10,694 nucleotides of DNA from DASQQQ01 sp036390995 (lineage in GTDB: Bacteria; Actinomycetota; UBA4738; HRBIN12): positions 1 through 10,694 of the forward strand of contig DASWAT010000007.1 of assembly GCA_036390995.1 (NCBI GenBank), written 5' to 3'. Below the pieces are notes generated by a model. That model saw only the letters and a program-made list of their open reading frames with translations, did not search any database and was not told where the DNA came from. This document shows positions 6,735-10,694 of the stretch, one piece after another; within the stretch, counting starts at the first letter, position 1; the number at the start of each line of letters is the position of its first letter. Position numbers and translations under genes: made by a program.

Positions 6735-6917
6735 CGGGACGGTCGCTCACCGCCATGCCTCGTGCCGTCGAGCGGCACATCGCGTTCTCTGCATCAACCC
6801 GAACAGCGCGCGATCCATCTCTTGCCTGCTTGGGCCTGAGCATGCTTCCCTTCTTGAAGGGGGATGGGATGGCTGGGAGAAGTCCATCCGTCATCGAGCT
6901 CGAGTGGAGGAGTCAAG

Positions 6918-7229
6918 GTGAGAGCGCTCGGTAGGAAGGGGCTGGTAGCACTTCTTGCGGTTCTGCTGCTGGCTCTGACGAGCTGTGCAGCAGGTCCGAA
7001 CGGTCAGCAGGGTGTCGCCGATTCGGGAGGCCATGTCGCTGGCTTCTGGCTCGGGTTGTGGCAGGGAATCATCCTGCCGATCACCTTCATCATCTCGTTG
7101 TTCAACAACCACGTGAACATCTACGAGGTCTACAACAACGGGAACTGGTACAACTTCGGCTTTGTACTCGGAGCAGGTGTGCTGCTGGGTGGTGGTGCCA
7201 CCGCCGGCTCCGGGAGACGGGGACACTGA
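6918..7229 (+). CDS. Small conserved lipoprotein of unknown function
   Basis: A 103-residue protein with a lipoprotein signal peptide: basic start MRALGRKG, hydrophobic core LVALLAVLLLAL, and the lipobox LTSC with the modified cysteine at residue 23. After a short polar linker comes a hydrophobic stretch FWLGLWQGIILPITFIISLF (43-62), then NNHVNIYEVYNNGNWYNFGF (63-82) and a glycine-rich tail LGAGVLLGGG. I recognise this W-x-G-x-I-x-P-x-T-F-I-I-S-L-F ... IYE-x-NNG-x-WYNFGF arrangement as recurring in small uncharacterised bacterial membrane proteins, but no function is known to me. The mature protein is probably lipid-anchored and also membrane-inserted. GTG 6918 is chosen because GGAGGAG (6906-6912) lies five bases upstream; an earlier ATG at 6867 would put a non-signal extension ahead of the signal peptide. 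It is divergent from the NifX-like gene and convergent with MDR 2. Confidence 0.8.
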   Translation: MRALGRKGLVALLAVLLLALTSCAAGPNGQQGVADSGGHVAGFWLGLWQGIILPITFIISLFNNHVNIYEVYNNGNWYNFGFVLGAGVLLGGGATAGSGRRGH

Positions 7230-7278
7230 GCCGTCGCGACCTCGAGGCTTGGTGGGGCCGCCGATCCGCCGTAACCCC

Positions 7279-8199
7279 TTAGGCCACAGTCACTATCACA
7301 TTCCCCTTCTTGTGCCCCTTGTCCACATACCTGTGAGCCTCGGCAATCTGTTCCAAGGGATAGCACCTGTCGATGACCGGCTTCAGCTTCCCCGCTTCCA
7401 CCAGCTGCTTGAGCAGAACCAAGTCTTCGGTGAAGTGCTTCGGCCTCCCCTGATCCACCGACACATAGACTGCATCTGGGGCCAGGGCCTTCCCGCACTC
7501 CGCTCGTGAAGGGGGGTTCACCCGATCTCCCACCGCGACGAAGATGAGGTCGTAACGCTCGCCTTCCTTGGTGAAATCGTCCTTCGTGTAATCGATGACC
7601 GCATCGGCTCCCAGGGATCTCACCGATCCCATGTTCGGGGTGCTGCATACCCCGGTGACCTCAGCCCCGAAGTGCTTGGCGAGCTGCACCGCGGAAGTCC
7701 CCACCGCCCCGGAGGCTCCATAGACGAGCACTCGTTGCCCGCCACGGATCTTGGCCCTTCTCAGGAAGTACAGGGCCAGCAGACCGCCGTACGGGATGGC
7801 GGCGGCTTCCTCATAGCTCAGATCGGACGGTTTGGGCGCCAGCACGCCGTCTTCCGGCATGCACTTGTACTCGGCGTACGCGCCGAAGCCGAAGCGGTCG
7901 AACCCGAAGACCTGGTCACCTTCTCTGAAGGATCCGACGCCGTTGCCTGTAGCTTCCACCTCTCCTGCCAGCACCATGCCGAGTACCGGCCTTCTCGGCC
8001 TCGTGATGCCCAGCACCAACCGCGCCGGGATCCACATCGAGGCAGGGAGGTTGAAGCTCCGGATGATGCAGTCGCTCGATGTCACCGCCGTCGCGTGGAT
8101 CTTGATGCGCACCTCATCGGGCTTGGGAGCGGGCTTCTCGAGCTCCCTGAGCTGAAGCACTTCCGGCGGCCCGTACCTGGTGCAGACGACGGCTTTCAC
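7279..8199 (-). CDS. Zinc-free MDR-family NAD(P)-dependent oxidoreductase (MDR 2)
   Basis: A complete 306-residue medium-chain reductase of the quinone oxidoreductase class. It starts MKAVVCTRYGPPEVLQL, the usual first strand, continues with KIHATAVTSSDCIIR (34-47), PVLGMVLAGEVEATGNGV, and a Rossmann motif GASGAVG at 161-167 (after RVLVY), then SLGADAVIDYTKDDF (195-209) and the terminal GKLKPVIDRCYPLEQIAEAHRYVDKGHKKGNVIVTV, which is the conserved C-terminal signature of this class. Structural zinc cysteines are absent. The likely reaction is NAD(P)H-dependent reduction of a quinone or enone; the substrate is unknown. GTG 8199 is chosen as it begins the conserved first strand and is preceded by the purine-rich AAGGAAAGGTAGGA. 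A frame running on to 8619 is not coding-like and crosses the flavodoxin gene. The gene is divergent from the flavodoxin gene with 121 bp between them. Confidence 0.88.
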   Translation of the reverse strand: MKAVVCTRYGPPEVLQLRELEKPAPKPDEVRIKIHATAVTSSDCIIRSFNLPASMWIPARLVLGITRPRRPVLGMVLAGEVEATGNGVGSFREGDQVFGFDRFGFGAYAEYKCMPEDGVLAPKPSDLSYEEAAAIPYGGLLALYFLRRAKIRGGQRVLVYGASGAVGTSAVQLAKHFGAEVTGVCSTPNMGSVRSLGADAVIDYTKDDFTKEGERYDLIFVAVGDRVNPPSRAECGKALAPDAVYVSVDQGRPKHFTEDLVLLKQLVEAGKLKPVIDRCYPLEQIAEAHRYVDKGHKKGNVIVTVA

Positions 8200-8320
8200 T
8201 GGTCCTACCTTTCCTTCGGTGCATGCTACCTGGCCCGTCGGCGGTCCCATCGGGCCCGGGGCGACCGACCCCTCACAGGCGGCTCCTCGCGTGGTCGAGT
8301 GTCGGTGAGGTGAGGCGCGC

Positions 8321-8818
8321 ATGACGGTGCTGGTGACGTACGCGAGCAAGCACGGTTCGACCCGGGGGATCGCCGAGGCGATCGGCAGCCGGCTCCGCGA
8401 GCGCGGGGTGGACGCCGAGGTGCGGCCGATCCGCGAAGTGGCTGGCCTCGAGCGGTACGACGGCGTCGTCGTCGGGAGCGCCGTGTACCTGGGGTCGTGG
8501 ATGAAGGAGGCGCAGGCGTTCCTCGATCGCCACGCCGAGGCGCTGGGTCGCATCCCGGTCTGTCTGTTCAGCAGCGGCCCGACGGGGACAGACCCGGCGG
8601 ACGGCGCACTCCTCGACAAGCAGCGGCGCCGGCTGGACGCCGTCGGCGCCCGCGACCATCATGTGTTCGCCGGCGCGCTCGACCCGGGGCACCTGGGCTT
8701 CCTCGAGCGCAGGGTGGTGAAGGCGGCCAAGACGCCGCTTGGCGATTTCCGCGACTGGAGCGAGGTGGAGTGCTGGGCGGACGAGATCGCCGATCCAATG
8801 GGGCGCCGGGCGAGCTAG
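8321..8818 (+). CDS. Flavodoxin-domain protein (HemG-like menaquinone-dependent type)
   Basis: A 165-residue protein with a flavodoxin fold. The FMN phosphate loop is visible as TYASKHGSTRGIAEAIG (6-22), followed by VRPIREVAGLERYDGVVVGSAVYLGSWMKEAQAFLDR (34-70), in which the GSAVYLGSW loop flanks the isoalloxazine ring, and the strand PVCLFSSGPTG (79-89). The C-terminal DPGHLGFLERRVVKAAKTPLGDFRDW matches the class containing menaquinone-dependent protoporphyrinogen oxidase (HemG) and related flavodoxin-like reductases. No heme-synthesis genes are in the window, so the HemG reaction is not claimed; a general electron-carrier or quinone-reductase role is equally possible. The ATG at 8321 follows GAGGTGAGG with a 5-base gap. 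It is divergent from MDR 2 and convergent with the TetR gene, and could share a control region with MDR 2. Confidence 0.85.
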   Translation: MTVLVTYASKHGSTRGIAEAIGSRLRERGVDAEVRPIREVAGLERYDGVVVGSAVYLGSWMKEAQAFLDRHAEALGRIPVCLFSSGPTGTDPADGALLDKQRRRLDAVGARDHHVFAGALDPGHLGFLERRVVKAAKTPLGDFRDWSEVECWADEIADPMGRRAS

Positions 8819-8831
8819 TCCTTGACTGTCG

Positions 8832-8846
8832 TCCAAGTGCCTTGGA
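8832..8846. terminator. Short inverted repeat after the flavodoxin gene, possible terminator
   Basis: TCCAAG-tgc-CTTGGA forms a perfect 6-bp stem 13 bases after the flavodoxin stop, in the 188-bp interval between two convergent genes. There is no T tract on the plus strand, so it is only a weak terminator candidate. Nothing else was recognised in the interval. Confidence 0.22.
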
Positions 8847-9006
8847 TGCGGGTGGGAAGCTTCTGCGATCCTGCCGGCCGCAATGGTGAACAGCATTCTG
8901 TGTAGCCGCTTGTCCAGACCCGGCGACCGAGCAGCTCCGAGCGTCGATGAGCAGGCACAGCGCGTTCGTCCGGGTGGAGACGCACAGCCTCGGGGTGTGA
9001 GCAGGT

Positions 9007-9684
9007 CTACCTGTCCCGCAGCTTCTCGAGGCCGTCCAGTAGCAGATCGAGCGCGAGCTCGAACTCGAACTGGTCGTCGCACCCGGGACCGACGACAGAT
9101 GCGTCGTCGTGGCTCACGGTCAGATACAACTGATAGATGTTGGGGAGGGTGTCGGCCATCGATCCCCACATCTGTGCCTCCATCTCGGCGTCGGTGTCCG
9201 CGGTGTCGTTGAAGAGCTCCTGCGTGAAGCCCATCAAGCGACTGCCCATCGCGTGCATCGCGTGGTGGGTTAGGTCGATCGAGAAGCCACCAGCCAGGAA
9301 CATCCCGATCATCGAGTCCATGTAGGCCAGCACCGTGGGCGTCGGCTCGGTTCGGGACTCCATGACCCGTGACGCCCAGGGATGGCGGAGGAGGGCCCGT
9401 CGAGCCGACAGGATCCGCTCGCGGATCGCGGTCTTCCACTCGGCCCCGACGGCCGGCGGGTCGATCTCCTCGACGACGACGTCGATCATGCCGCCCAGCA
9501 GCTCGTCCTTGTTGGCCACGTGCTTGTACAGCGCCATCGGGACTACCTCGAGCTCGTGCGCGAGCCTGCGCATGCTCAGCGACTCGACGCCGCCCGCGTC
9601 GGCGAGCGCGAGGGCGGCCCGGAGCACCCGCTCCCTGCTCAGCGGCTCGCGGGGCCGTGTTTCGACATCGATTCTCCTCGCCAT
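9007..9684 (-). CDS. TetR-family transcriptional repressor
   Basis: A 225-residue TetR/AcrR-type regulator with TetR-class C-terminal features. The N-terminal helix-turn-helix is clear: SRERVLRAALALADAGGVESLSMRRLAHELEVVPMALYKHVANKDELL, about residues 16-63, with the recognition helix around VPMALYKHV. The rest is helical and forms the ligand and dimer domain, including LRHPWASRVMESR (99-111), the H-rich THHAMHAMGSRLMGF (139-153) and an acidic C-terminus FEFELALDLLLDGLEKLRDR. Family knowledge: it should bind a palindrome as a dimer and release DNA on binding a small hydrophobic ligand. The ATG at 9684 has AAGGAG six bases upstream; a longer frame to 9753 would begin inside the operator and is rejected. 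The divergent MDR 3 gene and two palindromes between them mark the target. The inducer is unknown, perhaps a quinone or enone that MDR 3 reduces. Confidence 0.92.
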   Translation of the reverse strand: MARRIDVETRPREPLSRERVLRAALALADAGGVESLSMRRLAHELEVVPMALYKHVANKDELLGGMIDVVVEEIDPPAVGAEWKTAIRERILSARRALLRHPWASRVMESRTEPTPTVLAYMDSMIGMFLAGGFSIDLTHHAMHAMGSRLMGFTQELFNDTADTDAEMEAQMWGSMADTLPNIYQLYLTVSHDDASVVGPGCDDQFEFELALDLLLDGLEKLRDR

Positions 9685-9731
9685 GCCCATCTCCTTCGAA
9701 GGCCTATCCCGAACGGGGGATGGTGCAGCCT

Positions 9732-9760
9732 TTGACAAGTGTACGACGTACACCTAGGCT
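9732..9760 (+). promoter_or_regulatory. Promoter of MDR 3
   Basis: A perfect -35 box TTGACA (9732-9737) and a TAGGCT -10 box (9755-9760) are separated by exactly 17 bp. Transcription would start near 9767, giving a leader of about 94 bases to the ATG at 9861. The spacer contains the upstream palindromic operator, so bound repressor would block polymerase directly. Confidence 0.75.
9739..9753. promoter_or_regulatory. TetR operator copy 1, between the -35 and -10 boxes
   Basis: GTGTACGACGTACAC is a perfect palindrome with 7-bp arms around one central base. It fills the spacer of the MDR 3 promoter. An identical-armed copy lies downstream with its centre 33 bp away, about three helical turns. 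It sits between the divergent TetR gene and MDR 3, the typical place for a TetR operator; binding itself is inferred. Confidence 0.82.
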
Positions 9761-9771
9761 TACGAGCGCAG

Positions 9772-9786
9772 GTGTACGGCGTACAC
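9772..9786. promoter_or_regulatory. TetR operator copy 2, just after the predicted start of transcription
   Basis: GTGTACGGCGTACAC has the same 7-bp arms as copy 1 and differs only in the central base. It covers about +5 to +20 of the predicted MDR 3 transcript. On the other strand it lies upstream of the TetR gene, so occupancy of both sites could also control the regulator's own expression. Confidence 0.8.
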
Positions 9787-9860
9787 GACCAGCGAAGGCG
9801 GGGCTCCCGCGCGTCGATTGGCCTCCCGCGCTCGTCATGTGGAGGTGGAAGGAGAGACCG

Positions 9861-10694
9861 ATGAAGGCGATCGTTCAGGACCGGTACGGCTCGGCGGACG
9901 TGCTCGAGCTCCGGGACATCGAGGACCCGGTGGTCGGGGAAGACGACGTTCTGCTCCGTGTGCACGCGGCGGGATGCGGCCCCGACGTGTGGCACCTGAT
10001 GACCGGGCTGCCGTACTTCGTGCGCCTCATGCCCGGGTTCCACAAGATGCGAGCCGGCGTGCGAGGCAGGGACGTCGCGGGCGTCGTCGAGGCCGTCGGC
10101 GCGAAGGTCACGGGCTTCCAGCCTGGCGACGAGGTGATGGGCATCGTCGAGGGGTCCTTCGCGGAGCTCGCGATCGGCCGGCCGGACAAGCTGGTCCCGA
10201 AGCCGGCCAGGCTCTCGTTCGATGAGGCCGCGGCTGTTCCGATCTCCGGCCTCACCGCTCTCCAGGCCATCCGCGACCAGGGCAGGGTCCAGCCGGAGCA
10301 GGGGGTGCTGGTCATCGGCGCGGCGGGTGGAGTGGGCTCACTCGCGGTGCAGATCTCCAAGGCGTTCGGGGCCAAGGTCACCGGCGTGTGCAGCGCGTCG
10401 AAGCTGGACCTGGTCCGCTCGATCGGCGCGGACGAAGTGATCGACTACGGACGCGAGGACTTCGCGGACGGGACCCGTCGCTGGGACCTGATCGTCGACA
10501 CCGCGGGCCGTCGCCCGCTGTCGGTGCTCCGCCGAGCCCTGACGCCACGCGGCACGCTCGTCATCGTCGGAGGGGATGGGGGCGGGCGGTGGACCGGAGG
10601 CTTCTTCCGCCAGATCCTTCGAGCGCCCGTGCTGTCCGTGTTCACCGGTCAGAAGCTGCGCCCCTTGACGTCGAAGGAGCGCTCGGAAGACCTC
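9861..10694 (+). CDS. Zinc-free MDR-family NAD(P)-dependent oxidoreductase (MDR 3), cut at the window end
   Basis: The frame is open from ATG 9861 to the last base, giving 278 residues of a protein expected to have about 320. It starts MKAIVQDRYGSADVLELRDIE, contains RVHAAGCGPDVWHL (33-46), RGRDVAGVVEAVGAKVTGFQPGDEV (68-92), the nucleotide-binding GAAGGVG (153-159), and SIGADEVIDYGREDF (187-201). It lacks structural zinc cysteines. It resembles MDR 2 closely in segment order and wording, for example KVTGVCSAS / EVTGVCSTP and IGADEVIDY / LGADAVIDY. The reaction is probably NAD(P)H-dependent reduction of a quinone or enone. AAGGAG (9849-9854) is six bases upstream. Its promoter carries two palindromic operators and the divergent TetR gene lies next to it, so it is very likely the repressor's main target. 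Confidence 0.92.
   Translation, partial: MKAIVQDRYGSADVLELRDIEDPVVGEDDVLLRVHAAGCGPDVWHLMTGLPYFVRLMPGFHKMRAGVRGRDVAGVVEAVGAKVTGFQPGDEVMGIVEGSFAELAIGRPDKLVPKPARLSFDEAAAVPISGLTALQAIRDQGRVQPEQGVLVIGAAGGVGSLAVQISKAFGAKVTGVCSASKLDLVRSIGADEVIDYGREDFADGTRRWDLIVDTAGRRPLSVLRRALTPRGTLVIVGGDGGGRWTGGFFRQILRAPVLSVFTGQKLRPLTSKERSEDL

Noticed and set aside
6848..6861. Inverted repeat CCCTTC-tt-GAAGGG ahead of the lipoprotein gene
   Set aside because: Arms are short, there is no second copy and no associated promoter; it was not strong enough to list as a regulatory site.
8200..8619. N-terminal extension of MDR 2 to 8619
   Set aside because: It overlaps the flavodoxin gene in antisense and has no family resemblance; the conserved first strand begins at GTG 8199.
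8273..9439. Minus-strand open frame of 388 codons
   Set aside because: It is antisense to the flavodoxin gene and out of phase with the TetR gene; composition is shadow-like.
9685..9753. Longer TetR protein starting at 9753
   Set aside because: It would place the coding start inside the first palindromic operator, and the well-spaced AAGGAG points to 9684.
1..10694. CRISPR array, tRNA, rRNA, insertion sequence or prophage genes
   Set aside because: No regularly spaced repeats, cloverleaf-like sequences, transposase or integrase motifs, or terminal inverted repeats were seen on either strand.

Overview
The window is GC-rich DNA with compact genes, mostly ATG/GTG starts behind clear purine-rich ribosome binding sites. 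A Mer-like F420/flavin oxidoreductase of the luciferase fold, several zinc-free medium-chain reductases (MDR), a TetR regulator and a TTGACA/TAGGCT promoter together suggest an actinobacterium (Actinomycetota), probably an environmental lineage. This assignment is an inference; no rRNA or tRNA gene is present to confirm it.

Left part (1-2700): the C-terminal end of a DCC-family (DUF393) thiol-disulfide oxidoreductase, then a complete MDR quinone-type oxidoreductase (433-1392). Directly after it lies a short decayed copy of the end of a small alpha-beta barrel gene whose intact copy is at 2309-2608. Between them sits a stand-alone Lrp/AsnC ligand-binding domain without a DNA-binding part, on the minus strand.

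Middle part (2700-6000): a minus-strand operon reading luciferase-like oxidoreductase, nitrilase-superfamily amidohydrolase, dihydropyrimidinase. The last two correspond to the ring-opening and decarbamoylating steps of reductive pyrimidine (or hydantoin) breakdown, and their genes overlap in a GTGA. The usual dihydropyrimidine dehydrogenase is not in the window; the luciferase-like enzyme holds the position where a redox step would be expected.

Right part (6000-10694): a NifX/NifB-like small protein (minus), a conserved small lipoprotein of unknown role (plus), a second MDR enzyme (minus), a flavodoxin-domain protein (plus), and a TetR repressor (minus) divergent from a third MDR enzyme (plus, cut by the window end). 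The TetR/MDR intergenic region has two perfect 15-bp palindromes whose centres are 33 bp apart, one lying exactly between the -35 and -10 boxes of a near-consensus promoter. This is the clearest regulatory circuit in the window.

No mobile element, CRISPR array, tRNA or rRNA was seen. Functions of the MDR, luciferase-like, NifX-like and flavodoxin proteins are assigned only at family level.
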